Source of the DNA: Fibrobacter sp. UWR2
GTDB taxonomy: Bacteria > Fibrobacterota > Fibrobacteria > Fibrobacterales > Fibrobacteraceae
NCBI RefSeq assembly: GCF_002210285.1
Contig: NZ_MWQE01000014.1
Span: forward strand, 1 to 44,126
Direction of reading: 5' to 3'
DNA length: 44,126 bases
The translations under genes were made by a program, and so were the position numbers. The first letter of the stretch is position 1; every line of letters starts with the position of its first letter. This document shows, in pieces, positions 22,616-32,014 of this stretch. The notes beneath the pieces are model-generated. The model was not told the DNA's origin. It did no database searches and saw only the letters and a program-made list of their open reading frames with translations.

Positions 22616-25600
22616 ATGACGAACAAGTGCAAACGTGGAATTTTGATTAGCAAGACGCCCTATGAGACCCGCTATGCCATTATGGAAGATGGTGAACTTG
22701 CGGAACTCGTGGTCGACGGCGCTTCTTCTAATCCGATTCTTGGCAATATTTATAAGGGCGTTGTTAAGAAGGTTGTTCCGGCTTCTAGGCTTGCGTATGT
22801 GGATGTGGGCCTCGGTACCGACGGGGTCCTGTACCAGGACAATGTCGTGGATAGGAATGCCGCCCCTTCCCGTACGCTCGACGACGATGACGATGGCGAC
22901 GCGTTTGTGGGGACCTCTATCGAGAAGGTGCTCCATGAGGGCGACGAGATTATGGTTCAGGTCGAGAAGGAACCCGAAGGCAACAGGGGTGCAGGCCTTA
23001 CGATGCGCCTCCTTATCCCGGGTAGCCTTTTGGTCTGCATGCCGAATTCGAACTTCATCGGCGTGTCCAAGCATGAACGCGATATGGCTCGTCGCCGCGA
23101 AGTCAAGGGGATGGTCAACCGTCTCAAGGCTCGCGATGTGGGCTATATCGTGCGTACCGACGGCATGAACGCTACCGAAGAGGAACTGCAGCAGCAGATG
23201 CGCATCCTCGAGGGCAAGTGGACCCGTGCCAAGGAAACTTTTGCGAGCGCCGCACCTGGCGCCTGCATCTACGAGGAGTCCAATTCCGCAGGCCGCTGCA
23301 TCGGCGAATACTTCAACGAGAACACCGATTACGTGTACGTGGACAACCGCGACGAGTACTTCACGCTGCGCGACTACCTGCGCGAAGTCGCTCCCGACAT
23401 GCTGGACAAGGTGAAGCTCTGGAGCTCCAGCGAGAGCCTGTTCGAATACTTCAAGATAGAGAACGACTATGCGCGCTCCCTGCAGCGCCAGGTGCCGCTT
23501 TCCCGCGGCGGGAACCTCGTTATCGAACAGACCGAGGCTCTCCTCTCCATCGACGTGAACACCGGACCGAAGGTGCACGGCAAGGACCAGAGCAAGATTA
23601 TCCTCGAGACGAACATCGACGCCTGCCGCGAAATCGCGAAGCAACTCAGGCTCAGGGACATCGACGGGTTCGTCATCGTCGACTTCATTGATATGGAATC
23701 CGATGCCGACCGTGAAACGGTTTATCAGGAATTCTGCAAGGCCGCCCGCCGCGACAAGGCTTCGGTGACTCCGTCGCCCATTAGCCAGTTCGGCCTCATG
23801 GAAATTACCCGCAAGCGCGTCCGCGACGATTCCGGCAAGACAAAGGCCTGCCCGGTTTGCCAGGGCGGTGGCCGCATTGCCACGCTCGAATCGGCGCTCG
23901 GCATGATCGACCGCTGGATGGCTCGCGCCCATGCGAAGGGCAACCTGAAGAACGTGACGCTCGTGCTCAGTGCCCCGATGGTGGAGGTCCTTGTCCGCGA
24001 CAGGGCCCGCATGCTCCACTACCTCGAGAACAAGCACTGCATGAAGGTCGAACTCGTGCAGGACGACCATGCGCACGTGAACCAGTTCTGGATGTTCAAC
24101 GCCGAAAAGGAAGACATCACGGACCTGTACAACTTTGCGGAATCCGACGCTCCGGCAACATCTGCCCGCCCCAAGCGCGGCAGGGAACGCAGCCGCAACA
24201 AGTGCAAGCGCGAAATCCTTATCAGCAAGACTCCCTACGAGAAGCGCATCGCCATCATGGAAGACGGCGAACTTGCGGAACTGGTCGTAGAGAGCGTGTC
24301 TTCTACCCGCGTGCTCGGGAACATCTACAAGGGTGTGGTGCAGAAGGTTCTGCCCGCACTCAAGGCGGCCTTTATCGATATCGGTATGGAGAAGGCCGGG
24401 TTCCTGCACCAGGACGATGCGATGGACCGTAGCGAACTCTTGCGTCGCGAATACGGTGACGACGATGACGAGGGCGGTCCATCCAAGGAAATTTCCATTG
24501 ATGAAATTCTCAAGGAAGGCCAGGAAATCATGGTGCAGGTGGTCAAGGAACCGATCAGCACCAAGGGTGCCCGCCTTACCACGCACCTGAGCTTTGCAGG
24601 CCGATTCCTTGTCTGCATGCCGGGTACGAACTTCATCGGTGTGTCCAAGCGTGAACGCGACCCGGCCAAGCGCCGTGAGTTCAAGAAGGTCGTCCGCCGC
24701 CTCAAGGGTCGCGACGTGGGTTACATCGTCCGCACGAACGGCCTGAACGAATCCGAATTCGAAATCCGCAAGCAGATGCGCGAACTCGAGAGTAAGTGGG
24801 AACAGACGAAGTTCAACTTCGCGAACCAGCCTGCCGAGACATGCATCTACGAGGAATCCGATTCCATCGAGCAGACGGTGCGCGAATACTTCGGCGAGAA
24901 CACCGACTTCGTGTACATCGACAACCGCGAGGAATTTATCGCCCTGCGCGACTACCTCAAGGTGCTTTCTCCGGACAAGCTCAACAAGGTCAAGCTCTGG
25001 AATTCCAACGAGAGCCTCTTCGAGCACTTCAAGATCGAGAACGACTACGCACGCTCCCTGCAGCGCCGTATCCCGCTGTTCAACGGTGGCAACCTCGTGA
25101 TTGAACAGACCGAAGCACTCGTTTCCATCGACGTGAACATGGGCAAGCCTCGCGGCAAGGACCGCAACAGGCAGGCGCTCGATACCAACATCGAGGCGTG
25201 CCGCGAAATCGCAAAGCAACTCCGCATGCGCGATGTGGGTGGCCTCATCATTATCAAGTTCATCGAGATGTCTGCCGATTCCGACCGCGATTCTGTGTAC
25301 CAGGAATTCCGCAAGGCTATCCGCCGCGACAAGGCGCCTATCAGCCCCGCACAGATTAGCCCGTTCGGCCTGATGGAAGTGACCCGCAAGCGCGTGCGCG
25401 TGAACCTCATGACCGAGAAGACGGAAATCTGCCCGGTTTGCCAGGGCGGTGGCCGTATCGCGATGCTCGAGTCCACCATGGGCGAGATCGACCGCTGGAT
25501 GGGCCGTGCCCGCAACAAGGGCAAGCTCCGCGAAGTTACCCTGGTGGTAAGTTCCGCGATGGTCGATGCCCTCTGCGCCGACTCCTGCCGTATCTACCGC

Positions 25601-25723
25601 TACCTCGAAAGCAAGCACGGGTTGCACATCAATATCGTCGAAGACGAATGCGCACACGTGAACCAGTACTGGATGCTCGACAAGGCGGGCGAGGACATGA
25701 CCGCGCTCTACGGTACTGTGTAA
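22616..25723 (+). CDS. Tandem-duplicated RNase E/G family protein with complementary degenerate copies
   Basis: The 1,035-residue protein carries two complete RNase G-like units: copy 1 about residues 1-509, a basic linker (PKRGRERSR), and copy 2 from 528 to 1035. Each has NKCKR..LISKTPYE..., an S1 domain with an acidic loop, a 5'-sensor region IVRT, a DNase I-like domain and a Zn-link CPVCQGGGR (Cys412/415 and Cys939/942). Against E. coli RNase E, copy 1 keeps both magnesium ligands, Asp313 (SIDVN) and Asp356 (VDFIDM), but has Tyr61, Val71 and Arg124 where Phe57, Phe67 and Lys112 are expected. Copy 2 keeps Phe586, Phe596 and Lys650, but has Lys881 (IIKFIEM) for the second aspartate. ATG 22616 follows AGGA. 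It probably processes rRNA and mRNA. Confidence 0.9.
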   Translation: MTNKCKRGILISKTPYETRYAIMEDGELAELVVDGASSNPILGNIYKGVVKKVVPASRLAYVDVGLGTDGVLYQDNVVDRNAAPSRTLDDDDDGDAFVGTSIEKVLHEGDEIMVQVEKEPEGNRGAGLTMRLLIPGSLLVCMPNSNFIGVSKHERDMARRREVKGMVNRLKARDVGYIVRTDGMNATEEELQQQMRILEGKWTRAKETFASAAPGACIYEESNSAGRCIGEYFNENTDYVYVDNRDEYFTLRDYLREVAPDMLDKVKLWSSSESLFEYFKIENDYARSLQRQVPLSRGGNLVIEQTEALLSIDVNTGPKVHGKDQSKIILETNIDACREIAKQLRLRDIDGFVIVDFIDMESDADRETVYQEFCKAARRDKASVTPSPISQFGLMEITRKRVRDDSGKTKACPVCQGGGRIATLESALGMIDRWMARAHAKGNLKNVTLVLSAPMVEVLVRDRARMLHYLENKHCMKVELVQDDHAHVNQFWMFNAEKEDITDLYNFAESDAPATSARPKRGRERSRNKCKREILISKTPYEKRIAIMEDGELAELVVESVSSTRVLGNIYKGVVQKVLPALKAAFIDIGMEKAGFLHQDDAMDRSELLRREYGDDDDEGGPSKEISIDEILKEGQEIMVQVVKEPISTKGARLTTHLSFAGRFLVCMPGTNFIGVSKRERDPAKRREFKKVVRRLKGRDVGYIVRTNGLNESEFEIRKQMRELESKWEQTKFNFANQPAETCIYEESDSIEQTVREYFGENTDFVYIDNREEFIALRDYLKVLSPDKLNKVKLWNSNESLFEHFKIENDYARSLQRRIPLFNGGNLVIEQTEALVSIDVNMGKPRGKDRNRQALDTNIEACREIAKQLRMRDVGGLIIIKFIEMSADSDRDSVYQEFRKAIRRDKAPISPAQISPFGLMEVTRKRVRVNLMTEKTEICPVCQGGGRIAMLESTMGEIDRWMGRARNKGKLREVTLVVSSAMVDALCADSCRIYRYLESKHGLHINIVEDECAHVNQYWMLDKAGEDMTALYGTV

Positions 25724-25761
25724 TAGCTTTAGGCGCTAGCCTAGGTATTGAAACTAAAAGA

Positions 25762-25791
25762 GCCTGTGGTTTTAACCACAGGCCCTTTTTT
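25762..25791. terminator. Bidirectional terminator between the RNase and fibro-slime genes
   Basis: GCCTGTGG (25762-25769), loop TTTTAA, CCACAGGC (25776-25783), then CC and six T. On the other strand the stem is followed by CTTTTAGTTT, so it also serves the minus-strand gene ending at 25819. Confidence 0.85.
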
Positions 25792-25818
25792 AGTTACTAA
25801 AGAGAGAGAATCTAAAAC

Positions 25819-28800
25819 TTAGTTCTGGTCCCAGGTGAGTTCGTTCTTGCCGCCACGACGCACGCCCCACAGCAGGTCACGCGTGATGTCGGAGACGGTC
25901 TTCTTGCCGACAACCACCTTCATGTGCAGGCGGGCGATATACACGCCCGTGCCGGCGAGGCGTCCGTCGGAGGCGCGCATGTTCCAGGCGAGGAACAGGT
26001 TACCGTTGTTCACGAGGCATCCTGCATCACCGTACACGGACTTGTCGGAGCAGAGGATGGTGCCCGAGCTGCCGCCCACGTAGTTGCCGAGGTGCGTGTA
26101 GTAGAGCGTCTCGTACTTGAGCTTCACGTCGTCAGGCTTGGCAAGGCTGAGCGTACCGTCGCGGAACTGGTCGATATTGTTCGCCGTGATGGTACCGTTC
26201 TTGATGGCCTCGATGACTTCTTCGCTCACGCCGTTCTTCTTGAGTTCCTTCGTCGAGATAGTCCCGTCGATGATATCCTGGAAGAGTTTGTTCACGTCCT
26301 TGTCGGCTGCCGGAGTGATGTTCACGATGGTGTCGCGGCTTGCTTCGATACCGCGTTCCACGTATTCCTTGAACAGGTCGAGGTCATCGCCCTTGAGTTT
26401 CTTCTTGTAGTTGTCGGCAGTGATGGTCCCGTCCATCACTCCCTGGTATGTACTGTCGCTGAAGCCCGTGATGGAACCGGATTCGATTGCAGCAAGCAGC
26501 TGTGCCACCGATTCCTCTTCCGTAATCTCGAGCACGGTGTAGGTGGTGTCGTCCTTGCCGGCGTTCAGGAGCGTGGAGATGAGCGCGTCGAGGCTAGCAA
26601 ACTCTTCGGCTGTCTGGGTCGCGATGAGTTCGGCGACGTCGAATCCGATAAGGTGACCGTCTACGCCGAGGGAGTCAGACACGTACTTCGCGTCGGCATC
26701 GGTGTTCGTGATGAGGAACGGTTCCGTCGTCTTGGCCGTATCGATAATCGGGTTCTCCGGCGAAATCGGGCGTACGTCCGGACCGGTAATCTGCATGTCC
26801 TGCTGGCCGGTGATTCTCACCATCGGGGTGTACCTGTGCGGCTTGTTCTCTGACAGGTCGACCGCGACATCTGTCGTGCTGCCGCCCTGCCCAGGCACAA
26901 AGCCTACGGAGTCGCCAACAGACGGGATAACCGCGTCGTAGGTGGCCATCGTGAACAGCAGGGTCATCTTGCTCTTGGAAGCAGTGTTGTTTGCGCCTAC
27001 GGGCTTCTCGGGGTCTACGACCGCACCGGAACGTATGCAGTGGTAGCGGAACATATCCTTGAAGTGCGTCATGGATTCCGAAGTGATGGCTTCGCTGAAG
27101 GTGAGTTCCAGTTCGTGTCCTTGCTTGGAAATGCTCTTCACTGCCTGCATCACGATCGGGTTCACGCCGTCTTCGAGCGGGTCGGAGGCGATGTGGAAGT
27201 GGTAGCTCTTGCCGCCATCCTTATAGGTGAACCAGGTGTCGACGCTTCCGTTGTAGACGTCTTCCTTGCCGCCGGTAAAGATAAGCGAGCTGAAGCCGCA
27301 CATCTTGTAGGGCTCGCAGGCTCCGCTCGAGACGATAGAGATGTCGGTTCCGTTGTCGAGGATCTTGTAATCCTTCTGGACCGGGAATCCTTCACCGAAG
27401 GCAAACTTCAGGGAGTCGAGTTTGTTGTCGCCACCGAGCTTGCGGTCGAAGTGGATGTATACGCTGTCGCCACGGCCATCGCCGTTCCTGTCGAAGATCT
27501 TCGCCTGCGAGATTCTCGGGATAGGCGGTTCCTGGAATATGAGGTTGATCCATGTTGCCGCGGAGGATGCTGCACCCTTCGCCTGAATCGTGGCTCCCGT
27601 AACGGGGCCGTTCGCAATCACGTAGAAGGTTGCGCGCCCAGTGGAGTCGAGCACCGCCTTGCCGATGGGCTTGCCGTTCGCGTCAACAATCTGCAGTTTC
27701 GGGTCGGACGATGTCAGAGTGATGTTCTGGTTATAGATGGACACCTGTGCCCATTCTTCGAGGAACATGATCTGCACCGGGTAAATCTCGTAGGCCCACT
27801 TGCCAATCTGGAGCGTGTCGCCCGAGACCTGGGAACCGAGAGCCTTCCACTGTTCGGTCGCATAGACGAGAGTCGGCACCTTGTACGGCGGGATGGTGAA
27901 CCATACGCCGGTCTTCTGCGAGGGGTCGGACTTCAGGGTGATTTCCAGGTAGTAGTGACCCGGAGCAAGCCCGTTGTTCTCGACAATCCTTGCGGTGTCG
28001 ATGGTGAATTCCGCCCAGTTGTCATGAATCTGGATGCCTTCGAACCACCACTTGCCTGCGGTGTCGAGGTGTACGCCTGCTTCGCCGAGGTTGCCGCCGG
28101 TAAGCTTGTAGTTGGACGGGCCGATCGTCGTGTCGACCTGGCCGCCTTCGTTGGCGTCAAAGTCACAGCTGAGGGCGTCGCCCTTTGTAATCTGCCAGAC
28201 TTCGTAGTTCTTGGGGCTCCAGATCTGGCCTGTCGCGACGGCATTGAGCGAGTCGTTCGTAAGGAAGATGCTCGCGTCGGTGTGCAGGTCCATGGAGGTG
28301 CGCATCATGAAGTTCGAGGAACTGGTATGGCGTTCCACGTAGAAGATGTGGAACGGGTATTCCTTGCCTTCGACAAGCCCGAGGGTGTCGAGGTCCACGG
28401 CGCCGCTGACTTCGGCGTGCTGTCCGCCGATATCCACGACGAGCCTGTTGTTGATGAACACCCACACGTCGTCGTCACCCTTGAATTCGAACTTCTGGCC
28501 GCGCACGTATTCGAACTTGGCCTGGAACTTCATGGTGAAGCCGAAGTTGTGGTAGCCACCGCTTCCGCTCAGGCGGTCGTAGAAGATATTCTTGACGGTC
28601 TGTGCGGAGTCGAGGTATTCGAAGTCATCCAGGAAGAAGAGACCCTTTTCCGGGCTGCTGCTGTTCTTCTGGCCGAACCAGTAACCCTCGTCGTCGAGCT
28701 TGAGTTCGAGGTCGCGGCAGGTGGAGTTCGTGTACTTCTTGCCTGCAGCGTCCTGGCCAATCTCGATAGGCTGGAACCAGTAGTCAAGCCAGTCGGTCAC

Positions 28801-29535
28801 ATGGCAGTTTTCGGGGAAGTTGCTGGAGTTGCGCTTGGGCACACCGTTTGGGCCGAGTGCCTGCTCCACCATGCCAAGCATGGCCTTGCCGCCGGTGCTC
28901 TGGCAGCCACCGCTTCCGAAGTCGTTACTGATGAGGTAGATAAGGTCGTCGAGAATGGAATCCTTGGCTGCGTTGCCACCGGTCCAGGTCGTCTTGTCTA
29001 CGTCGCCGTAGCTGCCGTGCAGCCAGTCGAACATCATCACGGAGATGATGCGGTTCGGGCACTGTCCGAGGACACCCGGGTATTCCGCGTAGATCTCGGG
29101 CTCGCCGTTCTTGAAGCTCTGGATCCAGAGTGTGTCGCTCAGGGCGGCGACGCTATCGAGCACGATTTCGCTGCCTACGGGGAGAGCCCCGGTAGCGACT
29201 TCTTCGTTACCTTCGGCACCCACGTACATGTTGCCGATGGTCTGCTTGAAGCGGATCCTGAAGTCCGTGGTTTTCTTGTCGGTTTTTGCTTCGAACCAGC
29301 CGCAGTAGTTCTTAACTGCGGTCATGATGGTCTCCTGACCGTTAATGATCATGACAGCCGAGGTATTTGTCCAAGAAGGCATAAAACGGACCACAGTCCT
29401 AGACGTGGTCGCCCGGCTGGAGGAAGACCTTATAGATGTAGATGAAGAGCTCCTGTCACGTCCGGGCTGTGCGCTAGCGCACATCGCCGTGACCAAGGCG
29501 AACAGAATCACTCGAGTGATAGATTTATACCACAC
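25819..29535 (-). CDS. Fibro-slime domain (TIGR02148) secreted adhesin-type protein
   Basis: The 1,238-residue protein starts at GTG 29535, six bases after AAAGGAG; an upstream in-frame TTG was rejected. A signal peptide (ending MCASAQ) and a Ser/Arg-rich stretch follow. The fibro-slime domain is at about 295-420: GLFFLDDFEYLD, FEFKGDDDVWVFINNRLVVDIGGQH and FHIFYVERHTSSSNF, a PA14-like carbohydrate-binding fold. Beta-rich modules occupy the middle (EF-hand-like DRNGDGRGDSVYIHFD near 695). A helical region with repeated GTIT/GSIT segments spans about 1000-1150. The C-terminus (GRLAGTGVYIARLHM) resembles FlgD/T9SS tails. Fibro-slime proteins of Fibrobacter are linked to adhesion to cellulose; the role here is inferred from that family. 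An AT-rich promoter region lies upstream. Confidence 0.85.
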   Translation of the reverse strand: MWYKSITRVILFALVTAMCASAQPGRDRSSSSTSIRSSSSRATTSRTVVRFMPSWTNTSAVMIINGQETIMTAVKNYCGWFEAKTDKKTTDFRIRFKQTIGNMYVGAEGNEEVATGALPVGSEIVLDSVAALSDTLWIQSFKNGEPEIYAEYPGVLGQCPNRIISVMMFDWLHGSYGDVDKTTWTGGNAAKDSILDDLIYLISNDFGSGGCQSTGGKAMLGMVEQALGPNGVPKRNSSNFPENCHVTDWLDYWFQPIEIGQDAAGKKYTNSTCRDLELKLDDEGYWFGQKNSSSPEKGLFFLDDFEYLDSAQTVKNIFYDRLSGSGGYHNFGFTMKFQAKFEYVRGQKFEFKGDDDVWVFINNRLVVDIGGQHAEVSGAVDLDTLGLVEGKEYPFHIFYVERHTSSSNFMMRTSMDLHTDASIFLTNDSLNAVATGQIWSPKNYEVWQITKGDALSCDFDANEGGQVDTTIGPSNYKLTGGNLGEAGVHLDTAGKWWFEGIQIHDNWAEFTIDTARIVENNGLAPGHYYLEITLKSDPSQKTGVWFTIPPYKVPTLVYATEQWKALGSQVSGDTLQIGKWAYEIYPVQIMFLEEWAQVSIYNQNITLTSSDPKLQIVDANGKPIGKAVLDSTGRATFYVIANGPVTGATIQAKGAASSAATWINLIFQEPPIPRISQAKIFDRNGDGRGDSVYIHFDRKLGGDNKLDSLKFAFGEGFPVQKDYKILDNGTDISIVSSGACEPYKMCGFSSLIFTGGKEDVYNGSVDTWFTYKDGGKSYHFHIASDPLEDGVNPIVMQAVKSISKQGHELELTFSEAITSESMTHFKDMFRYHCIRSGAVVDPEKPVGANNTASKSKMTLLFTMATYDAVIPSVGDSVGFVPGQGGSTTDVAVDLSENKPHRYTPMVRITGQQDMQITGPDVRPISPENPIIDTAKTTEPFLITNTDADAKYVSDSLGVDGHLIGFDVAELIATQTAEEFASLDALISTLLNAGKDDTTYTVLEITEEESVAQLLAAIESGSITGFSDSTYQGVMDGTITADNYKKKLKGDDLDLFKEYVERGIEASRDTIVNITPAADKDVNKLFQDIIDGTISTKELKKNGVSEEVIEAIKNGTITANNIDQFRDGTLSLAKPDDVKLKYETLYYTHLGNYVGGSSGTILCSDKSVYGDAGCLVNNGNLFLAWNMRASDGRLAGTGVYIARLHMKVVVGKKTVSDITRDLLWGVRRGGKNELTWDQN

Positions 29536-29571
29536 AAATCGCTCCTTTGTAAACAAACCCAATCCTAGGGC

Positions 29572-29588
29572 GATATATTAAATATATC
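29572..29588. promoter_or_regulatory. AT-rich palindrome in the fibro-slime promoter region
   Basis: GATATAT (29572-29578) and ATATATC (29582-29588) flank TAA, 37 bases upstream of the fibro-slime GTG. It coincides with likely -10 sequence, so it may be promoter rather than operator. Confidence 0.35.
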
Positions 29589-29667
29589 CTATTTTTATGG
29601 TAAATGCCAACTATATAATATTTTACATCGTCCAAAAAAGCGCAAAAACCGTGTAATTATGCACGTT

Positions 29668-29698
29668 TTTTGGTCAAAAGCCTGCCTTGGGACCAAAA
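29668..29698. promoter_or_regulatory. Inverted repeat between fibro-slime and pta genes
   Basis: TTTTGGTC (29668-29675) and GACCAAAA (29691-29698) are perfect 8-bp arms whose centres are 23 bases apart, about two helical turns. It lies midway between two divergent genes and could be a shared operator. A weaker dyad (AAAACCGTG / CACGTTTT) sits just to its left. Confidence 0.4.
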
Positions 29699-29782
29699 GT
29701 ATCGGATTTTTCGTCTTTTTGGGCTCGTTTTTTGCCCTCCAAATATCCTATTTTTAACGCGTAAGTTTCAAAAGGAGTTTTT

Positions 29783-31171
29783 ATGAACCGAGTTTATTTG
29801 GTTGCCTCCAAGAACATGGACGCGACGCTCAAGGAACTTGAAGAAGGGATTTCTGCTGCCGGCCTTACCTGGGCGGAGTACGAACTTAACGTGAACGGTG
29901 CTGCCGCCGTCACGCAGATCAAGGAAGGCAATACCGCGGTGCTCATGGAAACGATTGCCGCCGACTTCCTGATGCACGACTTCTCTGCCGTCGACGCCGT
30001 CGTGATTGCCGGCGCCCAGGGCATGAGCGACGTGGTCGCCCAGAAGTTCAACGATTCCCTCGCTACTGCACTTGACGCAAAGATCTATTCCGATAGCGAA
30101 GATGCGGACCTGTTCTGCCCCAAGCGCCTGCTCAAGTGCCCGAAGTGCCTTGCGAAGGACCTGGCCGAAGCGCCTGCCGAACGCAGGACTAGCCAGGCCA
30201 TGTTCCGTGCGGGACTCCTCCTGAAGGCCTCCAAGGTCAAAAAGCGCATTGTGCTCCCCGAAGGTTCCGAGCCGCGTACCGTGCAGGCCGCAAAGCTCGT
30301 AATCGACAGGAAGATTGCCGTGCCCGTGCTTATCGGCAAGAAGGATGAAATCTTCAAGGTCGCCAAGGAACAGGGCGTTGATCTCCCTGCCGATATCGAA
30401 ATTATTGAACCCTCGGCCGAACTTGCCGAAAAGTACGTGCCGACCCTCGTGGAACTCCGCAAGTCGAAGGGCATGACCGAAGAACAGGCCCGTGCGGCAC
30501 TTGCAGATAACGTAATGCTCGGCACTATGATGCTCAAGATGGGCGAAGTGGACGGCCTCGTTTCTGGCGCTATCCACTCCACTGCCGATACGCTGCGCCC
30601 GGCTCTGCAGATTATCAAGTGCGCTCCCGGCGTAAAGTCCGTGAGTTCCGTGTTCTTCATGTGCATGCCGGACAAGACTTACATCTACGGCGACTGCGCC
30701 ATCAACCTGAACCCGACCGCCGAGGAACTCGCCGGTATCGCGATGCAGTGCGACGACACCGCTAAGGCCTTCGGCCTCCCGAGCCGTGTCGCGATGCTCA
30801 GCTACAGTACCATGAACAGCGGCAAGGGCCCGGATGCAGACCTCGTGCGCGAGGCCACCAAGATCGTGAAGGAAGCCCGCCCCGAGATGCTCGTGGATGG
30901 CCCGCTCCAGTACGATGCGGCGACCGTGCCGAGTGTCGGTTCCCTCAAGGCTCCTGGTAGCACCGTCGCCGGCAAGGCTACCGTGTTCGTGTTCCCGAGC
31001 CTCTCTGCCGGTAACATCGGCTACAAGGCTGTGCAGCGCAGCGCTCACGGCACGATTTCCATTGGCCCGATGCTCCAGGGCCTGGCCAAGCCGGTGAACG
31101 ACCTCAGCCGCGGCGCCCTCGTGGAAGATATCGTCTACACGATCGCCCTCACCGCTGTTCAGGCAGGTTAA
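29783..31171 (+). CDS. pta: Phosphate acetyltransferase with reduced N-terminal domain
   Basis: The 462-residue enzyme interconverts acetyl-CoA and acetyl phosphate in acetate formation. The C-terminal PTA_PTB domain (about 137-462) is clear: [17 protein letters not shown] near 155, [34 protein letters not shown] and [17 protein letters not shown]. The N-terminal 130 residues are a remnant of the BioD-like domain of long Pta enzymes ([19 protein letters not shown]) without any P-loop. It contains a cysteine group C112, C119, C122 ([12 protein letters not shown]). ATG 29783 follows AAAGGAG. No acetate kinase gene is adjacent. It ends before a strong terminator. Confidence 0.9.
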   Translation: MNRVYLVASKNMDATLKELEEGISAAGLTWAEYELNVNGAAAVTQIKEGNTAVLMETIAADFLMHDFSAVDAVVIAGAQGMSDVVAQKFNDSLATALDAKIYSDSEDADLFCPKRLLKCPKCLAKDLAEAPAERRTSQAMFRAGLLLKASKVKKRIVLPEGSEPRTVQAAKLVIDRKIAVPVLIGKKDEIFKVAKEQGVDLPADIEIIEPSAELAEKYVPTLVELRKSKGMTEEQARAALADNVMLGTMMLKMGEVDGLVSGAIHSTADTLRPALQIIKCAPGVKSVSSVFFMCMPDKTYIYGDCAINLNPTAEELAGIAMQCDDTAKAFGLPSRVAMLSYSTMNSGKGPDADLVREATKIVKEARPEMLVDGPLQYDAATVPSVGSLKAPGSTVAGKATVFVFPSLSAGNIGYKAVQRSAHGTISIGPMLQGLAKPVNDLSRGALVEDIVYTIALTAVQAG

Positions 31172-31200
31172 GGCCGGGCGTTTGGACAAAAAATTCAAAA

Positions 31201-31224
31201 GCACCGCTTCGGCGGTGCTTTTTT
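31201..31224. terminator. Terminator after pta
   Basis: GCACCGC (31201-31207), TTCG tetraloop, GCGGTGC (31212-31218), then six T. A-rich sequence on the left side allows it to act for the convergent minus-strand gene ending at 31246 as well. Confidence 0.9.
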
Positions 31225-31245
31225 CTATTGTCGGCGAATTTCGGA

Positions 31246-32007
31246 TTATTTCTTATCGAGTTTCGCGTTGATTTTCTTCTTGAGTTCCTTCAACTGCCAG
31301 CGGCCGCGCTTGTCTTCCATGAAGAAGTTCGTGCGTATTCCGCGCGAGAGCCCGCGTTCAATCAGGTCGAGCGCGTCGGCATAGCGCTTCTGGTCGAACC
31401 GAAGTTCTGCCAGGAAGAAGTAGTTGTATAGGTCCTTCGGGTCCTGTTGTAGGGCCTGCGTCAGGTACTGGTCCGCAAGGTTCTTGTCGGGCCACGTGAG
31501 GATCAGCGGCACGTAGGGCAGCAGCTGGTGCGCACGCCCGAGCACTTGCCAGTCCTCGGTCTGGGTCGCTACATCGCGTACCTTGTTCGCAACGCCGTTC
31601 TTCACTGCCTGTAGCGGGTTCTTGTCGGCACCCCACATCGATACGGCCGATGCGTATATGTGCGCAATTTCCTTGTTCTTGGGGAACTTCGTGTAGGCCG
31701 CCTCGGTAATGGTCTTGAGGGAATCGAGCTTCTTGGAGCGCTTGCTCTTTTCGAAGGGCACGAACCTGAACGAGAAATACAGACTCTTTACGTAGCCCTC
31801 GGTAGCCGCTTCTTCGACTGATGCGTCGGAAATGGCCTTCTTGTAGGCATCTATCATGAGTTTCGCATTGTGTGCGTCGGCCTTGTCGCCCTTGGCGCGT
31901 TCTGCGCGGGCGGCATAGCACGAATCGGCAAAACGCAGGTCATCGTTTGCGAAGACCGTGCATGCGGCAACAAGTGCCACGCCGACTATTTTAGATGCGA
32001 TTCCCAT
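31246..32007 (-). CDS. Exported TPR-like protein
   Basis: The 253-residue product starts at ATG 32007. Residues 1-20 (MGIASKIVGVALVAACTVFA) form a signal peptide. The remainder is helical, with tetratricopeptide-like pairs, best seen at DKNLADQYLTQALQQDPKDLYNYFFLAELRFDQKRYADALDLIERGL (about 185-230). It ends in a lysine-rich helix. The function is unknown; such periplasmic TPR proteins commonly scaffold envelope complexes. Its start lies seven bases after the stop of the 47-residue ORF upstream, suggesting coupling; its own ribosome-binding site is weak. Confidence 0.7.
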   Translation of the reverse strand: MGIASKIVGVALVAACTVFANDDLRFADSCYAARAERAKGDKADAHNAKLMIDAYKKAISDASVEEAATEGYVKSLYFSFRFVPFEKSKRSKKLDSLKTITEAAYTKFPKNKEIAHIYASAVSMWGADKNPLQAVKNGVANKVRDVATQTEDWQVLGRAHQLLPYVPLILTWPDKNLADQYLTQALQQDPKDLYNYFFLAELRFDQKRYADALDLIERGLSRGIRTNFFMEDKRGRWQLKELKKKINAKLDKK

Positions 32008-32014
32008 TGGAACG

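Noticed and set aside
22613-25657. 1,014-codon minus-strand frame opposite the RNase
   Set aside because: Antisense shadow that shows the duplication of the plus-strand gene; the plus strand has all catalytic motifs.
27040-29445. 801-codon plus-strand frame opposite the fibro-slime gene
   Set aside because: Antisense shadow; the minus-strand gene has a signal peptide, the fibro-slime domain and a ribosome-binding site.
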